60,181 bases of DNA from Alphaproteobacteria bacterium (GTDB lineage Bacteria > Pseudomonadota > Alphaproteobacteria > Rhizobiales > Aestuariivirgaceae): positions 1 through 60,181 of the forward strand of contig JAHEBA010000008.1 in NCBI GenBank assembly GCA_024642465.1, in the 5' to 3' direction. A program made the translations under genes and the position numbers. The notes under the pieces are model-generated. The model made no database searches. It worked only from the letters and a program-made list of their open reading frames with translations, and was not told the DNA's origin. Positions 36,571 to 46,215 of the stretch are shown here, piece after piece (positions within the stretch are counted from its first letter, which is position 1; each line of letters opens with the position of its first letter).

Positions 36571-37743
36571 TCAGGCGCTCAGCGTGTCTGCCAGCCTGCC
36601 GAGAAACCGGTTGCACTGGGCAAGCTGGTCCAGCGCCACGAACTCGTCCGGCTTGTGCGCCTGGTCGACCGATCCCGGCCCGCAGATCACTGTCGACATG
36701 CCTGCTGCCTGGAAGTGGCCGGATTCCGTCGCATATGAGACCACCTCCGTGCGGTTCGATCCGGTCAGGCGCATCGCGAGCGACCGTGCCTCGCCGTCCG
36801 GCTCAGGCGCGAGGCCGGGCACGTTGACATAATTGTCCGTCTCGATGCCGGCGTGGGGGAAGCGGGTCTTCATGGCCGCGTTGCGCGCAGAAACCCACGC
36901 TGCCATGCGGTCGCGGATTTCGTTCTCGTCCTGGCTGGGCAGCAGCCTCGTCTCCCATGACAAGGTTGCCCGGTTCGGAACGATGTTCGAGGTGGTGCCA
37001 GCGTTCAGCACGCCTGCATGGATAGTGGTGTAAGGCGGGTCGAACTCGCCGTACGGATCACCGCGCTCGCGCATTTCTGCCGCCAGCCGGTCAAGCTCCA
37101 CCACCATGGCGGCGGCCTCCGACAGCGCACTCCACCCGGTCATCGGCTGCGAAGAATGTGCTTCCACCCCGGTGAATGTGGTGAGGAAGGCCTGGCACGC
37201 CTTCTGGCCGGTTACCACCTCCATCATGGTCGGCTCGCCAACGATGCAGACCGAAGGCATCGGCAGGTCTGCGCCAAACCGCCTGATCGCCGGCAGCACG
37301 CCTTCGCAGGTGACTTCCTCGTCACAGGAGAACACCAGGTGCACCGGCCGCGACAGGGTGCGCGATGCAAGGCCGGGAGCGGCGGCGAGGCAGCAGGCGA
37401 GAAAGCCTTTCATGTCGCACGCGCCGCGCCCGTACAGCTTGCCGTCCGACTCGCGTGCGGTCCACGGATCGCTGCTCCAGTCCTGTCCGTCCACCGGCAC
37501 CACGTCGGTGTGGCCTGACAGCACGATGCCGCCGTCCTGCTTCGGTCCGATGGTGGCGACCAGGTTGGTCTTGCCCGGCTCGAGATCTGCACGCAGCGTG
37601 GCAAAGCCGAAGCCCTTCAGGTAATCCTCGGCAAAATCGATCAGCGGTACGTTGGTGAGGTGCGAAGTGGTGTCGAAACTTATCAGCCGGGCAAGCAGTT
37701 CGGCTGAGCCGGCTCCCCGGCGGGCGGTTGGGGATGTGGCCAT
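36571..37743 (-). CDS. argE: Acetylornithine deacetylase ArgE
   Basis: 390 residues of the M20 metallopeptidase fold. It removes acetyl from N-acetylornithine to give ornithine, the step between ArgD and ArgF. SGHTDVVPVDGQDW gives the first metal His and Asp, YGRGACDMKG the bridging Asp, and FSCDEEVTCEG the catalytic and metal Glu pair. The ATG at 37743 follows an in-frame GTG at 37746. It faces hslO with 9 bases between stops. Confidence 0.92.
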   Translation of the reverse strand: MATSPTARRGAGSAELLARLISFDTTSHLTNVPLIDFAEDYLKGFGFATLRADLEPGKTNLVATIGPKQDGGIVLSGHTDVVPVDGQDWSSDPWTARESDGKLYGRGACDMKGFLACCLAAAPGLASRTLSRPVHLVFSCDEEVTCEGVLPAIRRFGADLPMPSVCIVGEPTMMEVVTGQKACQAFLTTFTGVEAHSSQPMTGWSALSEAAAMVVELDRLAAEMRERGDPYGEFDPPYTTIHAGVLNAGTTSNIVPNRATLSWETRLLPSQDENEIRDRMAAWVSARNAAMKTRFPHAGIETDNYVNVPGLAPEPDGEARSLAMRLTGSNRTEVVSYATESGHFQAAGMSTVICGPGSVDQAHKPDEFVALDQLAQCNRFLGRLADTLSA

Positions 37744-37782
37744 CACGCTGTTCTCGTCTCCCGCAATACCGGTTGCCCTGCT

Positions 37783-38181
37783 TCAGTTGATGGTAAGCGC
37801 GGCTTGCGGCGAGTCGAGCGAAAACGGCGGTACCTGCACGTCCAGCAGCTGGCCGTCGTGCGATTCCATGGTGTAGAAGCCGGTCATGAAGCCGCTGGAC
37901 GTTCCCAGCGGACAGCCGGAGGTGTACTCGAAGCGTTCGCCTGGCCCGAGCGTCGGCTGCTTGCCCACAACGCCCTCGCCATCCACGTGCTGGCGCTGGC
38001 CGTTGGCGTCGATGATCTCCCAGTGCCGGGTGCGCAAGGTCACGGTCTGCTCGGACGTGTTTTCGATGGTGATGGTGTAGGCCCAGACATAGTAGTTCTC
38101 ATCCGGGTCGGACCGGTCGGCAAGGAACTCCGGGTGTACGAGGACCTGGATTCCATGAGTTGTAGCTGCATACTGGTTCAT
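37783..38181 (-). CDS. apaG: ApaG protein
   Basis: 132 residues. A single fibronectin-III-like domain: VLVHPEFLADRSDPDENYYVWAYTITIENTS, LRTRHWEIIDANG, VVGKQPTLGPGERFEYTSG and GFMTGFYTME. The role is uncertain (first linked to Co2+ resistance and diadenosine tetraphosphate turnover). AAGG lies 6 bases before the ATG at 38181, and the open frame further upstream is not ApaG-like. It reads towards argE and may share its message. Confidence 0.93.
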   Translation of the reverse strand: MNQYAATTHGIQVLVHPEFLADRSDPDENYYVWAYTITIENTSEQTVTLRTRHWEIIDANGQRQHVDGEGVVGKQPTLGPGERFEYTSGCPLGTSSGFMTGFYTMESHDGQLLDVQVPPFSLDSPQAALTIN

Positions 38182-38373
38182 GATCCGCCTTCGCAAGTCG
38201 TGTATCAGCAGGTAGCTGCCGCAGCGTCTGGAGGTGGCCGATACACCTCCCGGCAAAGACCGTTTATCCACGGGAATCAGGCATGTCCGGCACGATTCCC
38301 TGCCGCCATGGCCGACAAGGGGTGGGCTATGTGCTATCCCCGAGACCAACAGTTTGAGCCCGGAGCAGCCCGA

Positions 38374-39474
38374 ATGACAATGACTCCCAAGTGCGGCATA
38401 GCGCCTGCCCACATCATACGTCAGATGGCCGAGCAAGGCCATATCATTGCCGGGCAGGCTTTCGACGCCGATCAGGTGCAGCCGGCCAGCCTGGACCTGC
38501 GCCTTGGCGAGGTGGCCTGGCGGGTGCGGGCCTCGTTCATGCCGGGTCCGCGCAACACCGTCGCCGACCGGCTGGAGCGGCTGTCGCTGCACAAGATCGA
38601 CCTGACGGCGGGGGCGGTGCTGGAGGTTGGCTGCGTCTACATCGTACCACTCCAGGAAAGCCTCGCCCTGCCCAAAGGCGTGGCGGCCGCCGCCAACCCG
38701 AAGAGCTCAACCGGCCGGCTCGACATCTTCACCCGCGTTATCGCCGATCATGCCTCGCATTTCGACACCGTTCCTGACGGCTATCACGGGCCACTCTACG
38801 CCGAGATATCGCCGCGCACGTTCCCCATCCTGGCCCGCACCGGCTCACGCCTGTCGCAGATCCGGTTCCGCCACGGCGAGGTGAATGCCTCCGACGAGGT
38901 CATCCACGCCCTGCACCGTGAAAGGCCGCTGGTCACGTCCGGCACCGTGGACATCGACAACGGCATCGCGCTTTCCATCGACCTTTCAAGTTTCGGCCAC
39001 GGCCAGCCGGTCGGCTTTCGCGCCAAGCGCCACTCGGGCCTGGTCGATGTGGATCGCAAGGCCGCACTTGAGGTGCTCGACTACTGGGACCCGATCTGGC
39101 AGCATGATTCGCTGATCCTCGATCCGGACCAGTTCTACATCCTGGCGTCCAAGGAAGCCGTGCGAGTGCCGCCCACCCATGCCGCCGAGATGGTGCCGTT
39201 CAACCCTCTGGTGGGGGAGTTTCGTGTGCATTATGCCGGGTTTTTCGACCCCGGCTTCGGAGATGCGTCAGGCAATGGCGAGGGCGCGCGCGCCGTGCTC
39301 GAGGTCAGAAGCCACGAGGTGCCGTTCATCCTCGAGGATGGCCAGATCATCGGCCGGCTCATCTATGAACCCCTGTCCGAAGCCCCCGAAACGGTCTACG
39401 GGCAGGGCATCGGTTCCAACTACCAGAAGCAGGGCCTCAAGCTGTCGAAGCACTTCAAGCCGTTTCAGGCTTGA
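38374..39474 (+). CDS. dcd: 2'-deoxycytidine 5'-triphosphate deaminase, long bimodular form
   Basis: 366 residues, twice the size of E. coli Dcd. The first half has VQPASLDLRLGEVAWRVRA and NPKSSTGRLDIFTRVI. The second half repeats the pattern with DIDNGIALSIDLSS and VLEVRSHEVPFILEDGQIIGRLIYE. It deaminates dCTP to dUTP for thymidylate synthesis. GGAG lies 8 bases upstream of the ATG at 38374. It is divergent from apaG across 192 bases. Confidence 0.9.
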   Translation: MTMTPKCGIAPAHIIRQMAEQGHIIAGQAFDADQVQPASLDLRLGEVAWRVRASFMPGPRNTVADRLERLSLHKIDLTAGAVLEVGCVYIVPLQESLALPKGVAAAANPKSSTGRLDIFTRVIADHASHFDTVPDGYHGPLYAEISPRTFPILARTGSRLSQIRFRHGEVNASDEVIHALHRERPLVTSGTVDIDNGIALSIDLSSFGHGQPVGFRAKRHSGLVDVDRKAALEVLDYWDPIWQHDSLILDPDQFYILASKEAVRVPPTHAAEMVPFNPLVGEFRVHYAGFFDPGFGDASGNGEGARAVLEVRSHEVPFILEDGQIIGRLIYEPLSEAPETVYGQGIGSNYQKQGLKLSKHFKPFQA

Positions 39475-39600
39475 CGGCAACCGCGGGGCAGTAGCAGTAT
39501 TCCTTTACGTCAGCTGACGGGCCGGTTCATCTCCGGTTCAGGCGTGCTGACCCAAGGTGAGCCCATCACCAACGGGCAACCATTCAGGGAACCAGATGCC

Positions 39601-39975
39601 ATGACCACCACGCTCAAACTCGCCGGCGTCGGCCTTGCCGCGGCCATCGCATCCACCGCAACCATGTCGGGCGCCGCCCAGGTCGAAGGGCCAGGGTTCA
39701 ACTGCCGCTATGCCAAGCTGCCGGTTGAAGTCGCCATATGCGACTCCAGCTACCTGTCTTCGCTCGACCGGCGCATGTCGCGCACCTACTTCCGGGTGAT
39801 GAACTCGCAGTATGTGAAATACGAGGATCCAGCCTTCGGCCGCCAGATCAAGCGCGACCATCGCCGCTGGATCAGCCGGCGCAATGCCTGCGGCTATGAT
39901 GAAGCCTGCATCGCACGCCGCTACGAAAACTACATTCCCGAGCTGCGGGCGCACCTGCACTACAACTCGGCTTGA
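39601..39975 (+). CDS. Small secreted protein with LprI/DUF1311-like domain
   Basis: 124 residues. A signal peptide (LKLAGVGLAAAIASTATMSGAA) is followed by FNCRYAKLPVEVAICDSSYLSSLDRRMSRTY and a second Cys pair in RRNACGYDEACIARRYENYI, the four-cysteine pattern of the LprI lysozyme-inhibitor-like family. The periplasmic role is unproven. A frame open to 39544 would place 19 residues before the signal peptide. It may be co-transcribed with dcd or have its own promoter in the 126 bases between. Confidence 0.75.
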   Translation: MTTTLKLAGVGLAAAIASTATMSGAAQVEGPGFNCRYAKLPVEVAICDSSYLSSLDRRMSRTYFRVMNSQYVKYEDPAFGRQIKRDHRRWISRRNACGYDEACIARRYENYIPELRAHLHYNSA

Positions 39976-40043
39976 TAGGATTGATGGAACTTCGTCATCA
40001 CGGGGGCGGTCGCAGACCGTGACCCGATGATGTTGCGGGCCAG

Positions 40044-40066
40044 ATGCCCGGATCAAGTCCGGGCAT
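40044..40066. terminator. Palindromic hairpin between convergent genes
   Basis: ATGCCCGGA (40044-40052) pairs with TCCGGGCAT (40058-40066), loop TCAAG. This exact kind of element recurs between convergent genes in rhizobial genomes as I recall. It should terminate both the LprI-like gene and lepA. Confidence 0.7.
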
Positions 40067-40077
40067 GACGGCAAAGT

Positions 40078-41880
40078 CTAGTTTTCGTCCATCTTGAGGG
40101 CCGAGATGAAGGCGTCCTGCGGAATCTCGACGCGGCCGAACTGGCGCATCTTCTTCTTGCCTTCCTTCTGCTTGTCCAGAAGTTTCCGTTTGCGCGTGGC
40201 GTCGCCGCCATAGCACTTGGCGGTCACGTCCTTGCGTAGCGCGGAGATGGTTTCGCGCGCGATGATGCGCCCGCCGATGGCGGCCTGGATCGGGATCTTG
40301 AACATGTGCCGCGGGATCAGATCCTTCAGCTTCTCGCACATCACCCGCCCGCGCTGTTCGGCCCGGCCCCGGTGCACGATGGTGGCCAGCGCATCCACCG
40401 GTTCGTCGTTGACCAGGATCTGCATGCGGACAAGATCGCCGGGTTCGTAGCCGACCATCTGGTAGTCGAAACTGGCATAGCCGCGGGTGACGGACTTCAG
40501 CCGGTCGTAGAAGTCGAACACCACCTCGTTGAGCGGCAGCGCATAGACCACCATGGCGCGGCTGCCGGCATAGGTCAGCTCGATCTGCCGCCCGCGCCGG
40601 TCCTCGCACAGTTTCAGGATCGCGCCAAGATATTCGTCGGGCACCAGGATGGTGGCCTTGATCCAAGGTTCTTCGATGGTGTCGATATAGTGCGGCTCGG
40701 GCATGTCGGCCGGATTGTGCAGTTCCAGCATGTCGCCCTTGGTCAGGTTGATATGGTAGATCACCGACGGTGCGGTGGTGATGAGTTCGATATTGAACTC
40801 GCGCTCCAGCCGGTCGCGGATGATTTCCAGGTGCAACAGCCCCAGGAAGCCGCACCGGAAGCCGAAGCCAAGTGCCGCCGAGGTCTCCATCTCGAACGAG
40901 AAGCTGGCATCGTTCAGTCGCAGCTTGCCCATGGCGTCGCGCAGGTCCTCGAACTCCGCCGTGTCCACCGGGAAGAAACCTGCGAACACCACCGGCTGGG
41001 CCGGCTTGAAGCCCGGCAGTGCCTTGACGCACTCACGCTTTTCTTCCGTCACCGTATCACCGACGCGGGTGTCGGCCACTTCCTTGATCGCCGCCGTCAG
41101 AAAGCCGATCTCGCCCGGGCCAAGCTCGCCGACCATCTCCTGCTTGGGCCGGAACACGCCGACACGGTCCACCAGGTAATTCGCATCGGTGGACATCAGC
41201 TTGATGCGCATGCCCTTCTTCAGCTTGCCGTCGATGATGCGCACCAGCACGATGACGCCAAGATAGGCGTCGTACCAGCTGTCGACCAGTAGCGCCTTCA
41301 GAGGCGCGTTGGCGTCGCCCTTTGGCGCGGGCAGCCGGTGTACGATGGCCTCCAGCAACTCCTTGATGCCGATGCCGGTCTTGGCCGAGATTTCCAGCGA
41401 GTCCGACGCATCGAGCCCGATCACGTCCTCGATCTGCTGCTTGACCCGGTCAGGCTCAGCCGCCGGCAGGTCGATCTTGTTGAGGACCGGCACGATTTCG
41501 TGGTTGTTGTCGATGGCCTGGTAGACGTTGGCCAGCGTCTGGGCTTCCACGCCCTGCGCGGCGTCGACCACCAGCAGCGAGCCTTCCACGGCGGCCAGCG
41601 ACCGGTTCACCTCGTAGGCGAAGTCCACGTGGCCGGGCGTGTCGATCAGGTTGAGCTCATAGGTCTCGCCATTGTCGGCGGTGTAATCGAGGCGCACCGT
41701 CTGCGCCTTGACGGTAATGCCGCGCTCGCGCTCGATGTCCATCGAGTCGAGCACCTGCTCCTTCATCTCGCGCTCGGTGAGGCCGCCGCAGACCTGGATC
41801 AGGCGGTCGGCCAGCGTCGACTTGCCGTGGTCGATGTGCGCCACGATGGAAAAGTTGCGAATGTGCGAGGTGTCTGTCAT
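40078..41880 (-). CDS. lepA: Elongation factor 4 (LepA), ribosome back-translocase GTPase
   Basis: 600 residues from the ATG at 41880 ([28 protein letters not shown]). G1 is [10 protein letters not shown]2 includes [11 protein letters not shown]3 DTPGHVDF and G4 NKIDLPAA. The LepA-specific C-terminal region is present ([25 protein letters not shown] ... [16 protein letters not shown]). It lacks an EF-G domain IV, as expected. An ATG at 41916 would add 12 residues. Confidence 0.96.
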   Translation of the reverse strand: MTDTSHIRNFSIVAHIDHGKSTLADRLIQVCGGLTEREMKEQVLDSMDIERERGITVKAQTVRLDYTADNGETYELNLIDTPGHVDFAYEVNRSLAAVEGSLLVVDAAQGVEAQTLANVYQAIDNNHEIVPVLNKIDLPAAEPDRVKQQIEDVIGLDASDSLEISAKTGIGIKELLEAIVHRLPAPKGDANAPLKALLVDSWYDAYLGVIVLVRIIDGKLKKGMRIKLMSTDANYLVDRVGVFRPKQEMVGELGPGEIGFLTAAIKEVADTRVGDTVTEEKRECVKALPGFKPAQPVVFAGFFPVDTAEFEDLRDAMGKLRLNDASFSFEMETSAALGFGFRCGFLGLLHLEIIRDRLEREFNIELITTAPSVIYHINLTKGDMLELHNPADMPEPHYIDTIEEPWIKATILVPDEYLGAILKLCEDRRGRQIELTYAGSRAMVVYALPLNEVVFDFYDRLKSVTRGYASFDYQMVGYEPGDLVRMQILVNDEPVDALATIVHRGRAEQRGRVMCEKLKDLIPRHMFKIPIQAAIGGRIIARETISALRKDVTAKCYGGDATRKRKLLDKQKEGKKKMRQFGRVEIPQDAFISALKMDEN

Positions 41881-41952
41881 GGCGCGCTGTTTGGCAGCAC
41901 CTACATGACCCGTCAAGCGGACAAATGGCGCGGGGTGAGGGGTGGACGTTTG

Positions 41953-41969
41953 TTTGGAAACATTCTAAA
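41953..41969 (+). promoter_or_regulatory. Iron-control (Irr/ICE-like) palindrome upstream of mbfA
   Basis: TTTGGAA (41953-41959) and TTCTAAA (41963-41969) form a near-perfect dyad with 3 bases between. It matches the TTTxGAA-N3-TTCxAAA form of the element bound by the haem-responsive regulator Irr in rhizobia. It lies 48 bases upstream of the mbfA start, a site suited to repression under low iron. Confidence 0.75.
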
Positions 41970-42016
41970 CAATACAGACATCCAGCCAGTCTGAACAACA
42001 ACAAGAGTCTTCGCCT

Positions 42017-42973
42017 GTGAAACCGTTTGCCGACCTCACCGAAAAGGAAATCCTCGCGCTCGCGATCTCGTCGGAAGACGATGATGCGCGCACCTACATG
42101 TCGTTTGCCAACTCGCTGCAGGAGAAGTATCCGGCCTCCGCGCGGGTGTTCGTCGACATGGCCGAGGAAGAACACGAGCACCGCAGGCGCCTGACCGAGC
42201 TGTTCCAGCAGAAGTTCGGCGATTTCATCCCGCTGATCCGCCGCTCCGACATCACCGGCTTCGTCAAGCACCAGCCGGCCTGGCTGATGAAGCAGCTCTC
42301 GCTCGACACCGTGCGCAAGCGTGCCGAGGTGATGGAGCTTGAGAACTACCGCTTCTACAAGCAGGCGGCCGAACGATCGTCGGATGATGACGTGAAGAAG
42401 CTCCTGCTCGATCTTGCCGAGGAAGAGAAGGGCCACGAGAACCTTGCAGCACGGCTGTCCGAAAAGCATCTGGACGCCGATACCAAGCTGGAAGAAGCCG
42501 ACGCCGAGCGCCAGCTTTTCCTGCTGCAGATCGTCCAGCCCGGCCTGCTTGGCCTGATGGATGGCTCGGTGTCGACGCTGGCGCCGCTGTTCGCCGCCGC
42601 CTTCGCCACCCACAACACCTGGGAGACGTTCCTTGTGGGTACGGCCGCGTCCGTGGGGGCAGGCATTTCCATGGGGTTTGCCGAAGCCCTGTCCGATGAC
42701 GGCGAACTGACGGGCCGGGGTCATCCGTGGATACGGGGATCCGCCGCCGGCATCATGACCGCCATTGGCGGCCTTGGCCATACGCTGCCATACCTGTTCC
42801 AGGATTTCTGGACGGCGACCCTGCTCGCCATCGTTATCGTGTTCATCGAGCTGTGGGCGATCTCGTGGATACGCTACAAGTACATGGACACGCCGTTCCT
42901 GCGCGCTGCGTTCCAGATCGCGGTTGGCGGCTTCATCGTGTTCGCGGCAGGGATATTGATCGGCAACGCCTAG
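42017..42973 (+). CDS. mbfA: Membrane-bound ferritin MbfA (rubrerythrin-VIT1 fusion)
   Basis: 318 residues. The N-terminal half is a four-helix rubrerythrin/ferritin-like domain with iron-binding EEEHEHRRR and EEEKGHENL. The C-terminal half is a VIT1/CCC1-type membrane domain ([39 protein letters not shown] and three further helices). MbfA exports iron across the inner membrane and protects against iron and peroxide stress. The start is GTG. The ICE-like box upstream points to Irr control. Its 3' end overlaps the DUF3750 gene by 4 bases. Confidence 0.93.
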   Translation: MKPFADLTEKEILALAISSEDDDARTYMSFANSLQEKYPASARVFVDMAEEEHEHRRRLTELFQQKFGDFIPLIRRSDITGFVKHQPAWLMKQLSLDTVRKRAEVMELENYRFYKQAAERSSDDDVKKLLLDLAEEEKGHENLAARLSEKHLDADTKLEEADAERQLFLLQIVQPGLLGLMDGSVSTLAPLFAAAFATHNTWETFLVGTAASVGAGISMGFAEALSDDGELTGRGHPWIRGSAAGIMTAIGGLGHTLPYLFQDFWTATLLAIVIVFIELWAISWIRYKYMDTPFLRAAFQIAVGGFIVFAAGILIGNA

Positions 42974-43713
42974 CTGAATCCAATGCGCCCCAGCGCCGGC
43001 AGCTTGATGGCCGGTTGGTTGAAGTCGATTCCGATGGTTGCGCCGAGGAAGTGCAGTTCCACGCCCTCGCGCCATGAGGCGCCGGCGCCGATCAATCCAT
43101 GCAGTGAAACCTGCCAGCCGGTGCCGGATGGCATCCGCCCGGCTTGCAGGCCGGGGCCGAGCCAGTCCTTGCCGATGCCGGCGGGATCGAGTTCCACGCC
43201 GAGTTCCGGCACCGAACGGGCTATTTGGGCCACGAAGCTGTTGGAGTTGGGGCCCGGCCAGACCTGGTAGTCGCCATACTCGCGCCAGGGATAGACGGCG
43301 ACTGCTGCCCGCAGTTTCGGGATCAGGGCCTCGGCCTGTGCGCCGCGCACCTCGTGGATGATCTGCGGTTCCGACGAGTACCAGCGTGCATCCGCTGCCC
43401 GGTGATCCCGGCGAACGGGGCTGCCCCAGCCAACCACGTCATAGCGTTCGTACTGACCGCCTGCCGGCTTCAGCACCAGCCAGTGATGCACCGCGAAGAT
43501 GCCCTTCCACCGGCCTGAGCGTGCCGCCATGACATAGACCGCCGCATCCCTGTCGGCAGAGGCGGAAGGCAGCTTGCCGGACGACGACCAGTCTGCATTG
43601 CGCCAGCTCGACGTCCAGCCTTGAGAATAGGTCAGCGCCGTCCCGGCCGCGATGGGCAGTAGGATCAGGACGATGACGAATGTGGCCAGAAATCTGGATA
43701 GCCGTCGAAACAT
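42970..43713 (-). CDS. DUF3750-family membrane-anchored protein
   Basis: 247 residues. One N-terminal helix (RFLATFVIVLILLPIAAGTAL) is followed by a soluble domain with KGIFAVHHWLVLKP, YDVVGWGSPVR, YPWREYGDYQVWPGPNSNSFVAQIAR and GLIGAGASWREGVELHFLGATIGIDF. The PGPNSNSF run and conserved His/Trp look like an enzyme-type pocket, but no activity is known. It is tail to tail with mbfA. Confidence 0.8.
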   Translation of the reverse strand: MFRRLSRFLATFVIVLILLPIAAGTALTYSQGWTSSWRNADWSSSGKLPSASADRDAAVYVMAARSGRWKGIFAVHHWLVLKPAGGQYERYDVVGWGSPVRRDHRAADARWYSSEPQIIHEVRGAQAEALIPKLRAAVAVYPWREYGDYQVWPGPNSNSFVAQIARSVPELGVELDPAGIGKDWLGPGLQAGRMPSGTGWQVSLHGLIGAGASWREGVELHFLGATIGIDFNQPAIKLPALGRIGFS

Positions 43714-43760
43714 GGAGCGAAGTTGACCTGCCCTTTACGGCGCAATCACGGCGGCACCCG

Positions 43761-44462
43761 TCACACCCCGAGATAGCGGTGCTGCACGTCCTCGTTCTTC
43801 TTCAGTGCCGCCGACGTGCCCGTCCACACCACCTGGCCCTTCTCTATGATGAAATGCCGGTCTGCCAGCTTGAGCAGGTCCTTGAGGTTCTTGTCGACCA
43901 CGAGGATCGACAGGCCCGACTTGCGCAGCTCCGAGAGCGCGGTCCAGATCTTTTCGCGGATCAGCGGCGCCAGCCCTTCCGTCGCCTCGTCCAGCACCAG
44001 CAGCTTCGGGTTGGTCATCAGCGCCCGTCCGATTGCCAACATCTGCTGCTCTCCGCCAGACAAAAGGTTGCCCATCGACGTTTCGCGCGCCTTTAACTCA
44101 CGGAACATGGCGTACACCTTGTCCAGTGTCCACGGGTCCGGCAGCTTGAGATGATTGGAGGCGGTGGCGATCAGGTTCTCGCGCACCGACAAGTTCGGAA
44201 ATACCTGCCGGCCTTCCGGCACCAGCCCGATCCCCAGGTTGGCGGTCTTGAACGACGGCAGCCTGGAGACTTCCACGCCGTCGAACTTCACGGAGCCCGA
44301 TGCGGGGCGCACGATGCCTATGATCGAGTTGATCGTGGTCGTCTTGCCCATGCCGTTGCGGCCCATCAGCGTGACGACCTCGCCCGCCTGCACGTCGAAC
44401 GTCATGCCGAACAGCGCCTGGCTGGTGGCGTAGAAGGTGACGAGATCGGATACCTGCAGCAT
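43761..44462 (-). CDS. livF: Branched-chain-type ABC transporter ATP-binding protein LivF
   Basis: 233 residues. Walker A GRNGMGKTTT, signature LLSGGEQQMLAIGRAL, Walker B LLVLDEATEGLAP. It is the last of the livK-livH-livM-livG-livF order on the minus strand. The HAAT family carries branched-chain amino acids, amides or aromatic acids; the neighbouring oxygenases favour an aromatic substrate. Confidence 0.92.
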   Translation of the reverse strand: MLQVSDLVTFYATSQALFGMTFDVQAGEVVTLMGRNGMGKTTTINSIIGIVRPASGSVKFDGVEVSRLPSFKTANLGIGLVPEGRQVFPNLSVRENLIATASNHLKLPDPWTLDKVYAMFRELKARETSMGNLLSGGEQQMLAIGRALMTNPKLLVLDEATEGLAPLIREKIWTALSELRKSGLSILVVDKNLKDLLKLADRHFIIEKGQVVWTGTSAALKKNEDVQHRYLGV

Positions 44463-44465
44463 GGC

Positions 44466-45212
44466 TCAGTCCTCACCCAGGTAGGCGTCGCGCACCGCCT
44501 TGTTGCGGCGGATCTCGGCGGGCTTGCCGGTGGCGATCACCCGGCCATAGACCAGCACCGAAATGCGGTCTGCCAGCGCGAACACAGCGTCCATGTCGTG
44601 CTCGACAAGCAGGATGGTCTTGTCGCCCTTGAGTCCCTTCAGTATGCCGACCATGGCGGCACTTTCTTCCACTCCCATGCCGGCCATGGGTTCGTCGAGC
44701 AGCAGGAAGCGCGGCTTGGTCGCCAGCGCCATTGCAAGCTCAAGCTGCCTGCGTTCGCCATGGCTCATGGCCGAGGCAATGGTGCCGGCCCGGTCCGCCA
44801 GACCCACCTTGTCGAGAATATCCATTGCGGGCCGCCGCAGGCGCTCTTCCGTGCAGGCCGGCTGCCAGAAGCGGAACGAGGTGCCGTCGTGCGACTGCAC
44901 CGCCAGCGACACGTTGGCGATGACGCTCATGTTCATGAACACCGAGGTGATCTGAAACGATCGTGCCATGCCGAAGTGCGAGCGCCGGTGGGTGGGCACG
45001 GAGGTTATGTCCTTGCCATCCAGCAGCACCTTGCCGGAATCGGGCGCGAGATCGCCCGACAGCTGCGCGATCAGCGTCGTCTTGCCAGCACCGTTGGGGC
45101 CGATGACGGCGTGAAGTTCGCCCCGTTCAACCTCGATTGATACGTCATCGGTAGCGTTCACGCCCCCGAACGACTTCTTCAGGTTGCGCACCGCGAGCAG
45201 CGTGTCAGCCAT
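44466..45212 (-). CDS. livG: Branched-chain-type ABC transporter ATP-binding protein LivG
   Basis: 248 residues. Walker A GPNGAGKTTL, signature MSHGERRQLELAMALA (the H in place of the usual second S/G is normal for LivG types), Walker B FLLLDEPMAGMG. The start overlaps the livM end by 8 bases, and its stop is 3 bases before livF, so the unit is tightly coupled. Confidence 0.92.
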   Translation of the reverse strand: MADTLLAVRNLKKSFGGVNATDDVSIEVERGELHAVIGPNGAGKTTLIAQLSGDLAPDSGKVLLDGKDITSVPTHRRSHFGMARSFQITSVFMNMSVIANVSLAVQSHDGTSFRFWQPACTEERLRRPAMDILDKVGLADRAGTIASAMSHGERRQLELAMALATKPRFLLLDEPMAGMGVEESAAMVGILKGLKGDKTILLVEHDMDAVFALADRISVLVYGRVIATGKPAEIRRNKAVRDAYLGED

Positions 45213-46209
45213 GCTTCAGTCCCCGGTGGATGAGGCCGGACAACCCGCCCTTGATGAACAGCACGGACAGGATCAGCAGAATGCCGAACGGCAGCGCCCA
45301 GTAGGTGGTGAAGGCTGACAGAATTTCCTCGATGACGAGGAACGCGACCGCGCCGAGCACCGGTCCGAACAGGGTGCCGGTGCCGCCGAGGATGACCATG
45401 AACATCAACTCGCCCGACCGCGTCCATCCCATCATGTCGGGTGAAATGAAGCTCTGGAAGTTGCCAAGCAGGGCGCCGGCCAGCCCGCACATGGCGCCCG
45501 CGATGACGTAGGCCGTCAGCCGGTAGGCGTAGGTGTTGTAGCCCAGCGCCTTCATGCGCGCCTCGTTGGACTGACAGCCGCGCACCACCATGCCGAAGCG
45601 CGAGTTGACAATGCGGTAGACGGCATAGATGCCTGTTGCGAGCGCCGCATAGGCGAGCAGGAACAGCACCACCTTGTTCTCGATGTCGATGATGTTGAGC
45701 ACCGAACGGTTGTAGATCGTCAGCCCGTCGTCGCCGCCATATTCCTCCAGCGACAGGAACAAGTAGTAGGCCATCTGCGCGAAGGCCATGGTGATCATGA
45801 TGAAGTAGACGCCCTTGGTGCGCAGGCACACCGCACCGGTGACAAGCGCGAACAGCGCCGAGACGCCCATCGCCAGAGGGAAGTGCAGCCAACCCGATTC
45901 ATACCCGTGATAGGCCGGAATGCCGACCATGTAGGCGCCGATGCCGATGAAGGCCGCATGGCCGAACGAGATCATGCCGCCGAAACCGAGGATCAGGTTG
46001 AGGCTGACCGCGGCGAATGACAGGCAGATGATGCGGGTCGAGAAGTCCAGATAGAACGTGTTGCCGGTAAACCAGGCAACCAGCGGCAGCACCAGCAGCA
46101 GCACCATGAACGCCACGGTGATGTAGCGCCCGGTGACAGACTTGCCCAACAGGCTTGGCGGTCTGGTGAATTCCTTGATTGCGGCGGCGGAGGGTGCGGC
46201 TTCGCTCAT
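45205..46209 (-). CDS. livM: Branched-chain-type ABC transporter permease LivM
   Basis: 334 residues with about ten membrane segments. LNLILGFGGMISFGHAAFIGIGAYMVG and the loop VNSRFGMVVRGCQSNEARMKALGYNTYAYRLTAYVIAG are the LivM hallmarks. It forms the channel with LivH. Confidence 0.92.
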   Translation of the reverse strand: MSEAAPSAAAIKEFTRPPSLLGKSVTGRYITVAFMVLLLVLPLVAWFTGNTFYLDFSTRIICLSFAAVSLNLILGFGGMISFGHAAFIGIGAYMVGIPAYHGYESGWLHFPLAMGVSALFALVTGAVCLRTKGVYFIMITMAFAQMAYYLFLSLEEYGGDDGLTIYNRSVLNIIDIENKVVLFLLAYAALATGIYAVYRIVNSRFGMVVRGCQSNEARMKALGYNTYAYRLTAYVIAGAMCGLAGALLGNFQSFISPDMMGWTRSGELMFMVILGGTGTLFGPVLGAVAFLVIEEILSAFTTYWALPFGILLILSVLFIKGGLSGLIHRGLKHG

Positions 46210-46215
46210 TGGTGC

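Noticed and set aside
37804..39474. A 556-codon open frame that would extend dcd far upstream
   Set aside because: The first 190 codons lie antisense to apaG and have no Dcd similarity. The ATG at 38374 has GGAG at the right distance and a normal Dcd start.
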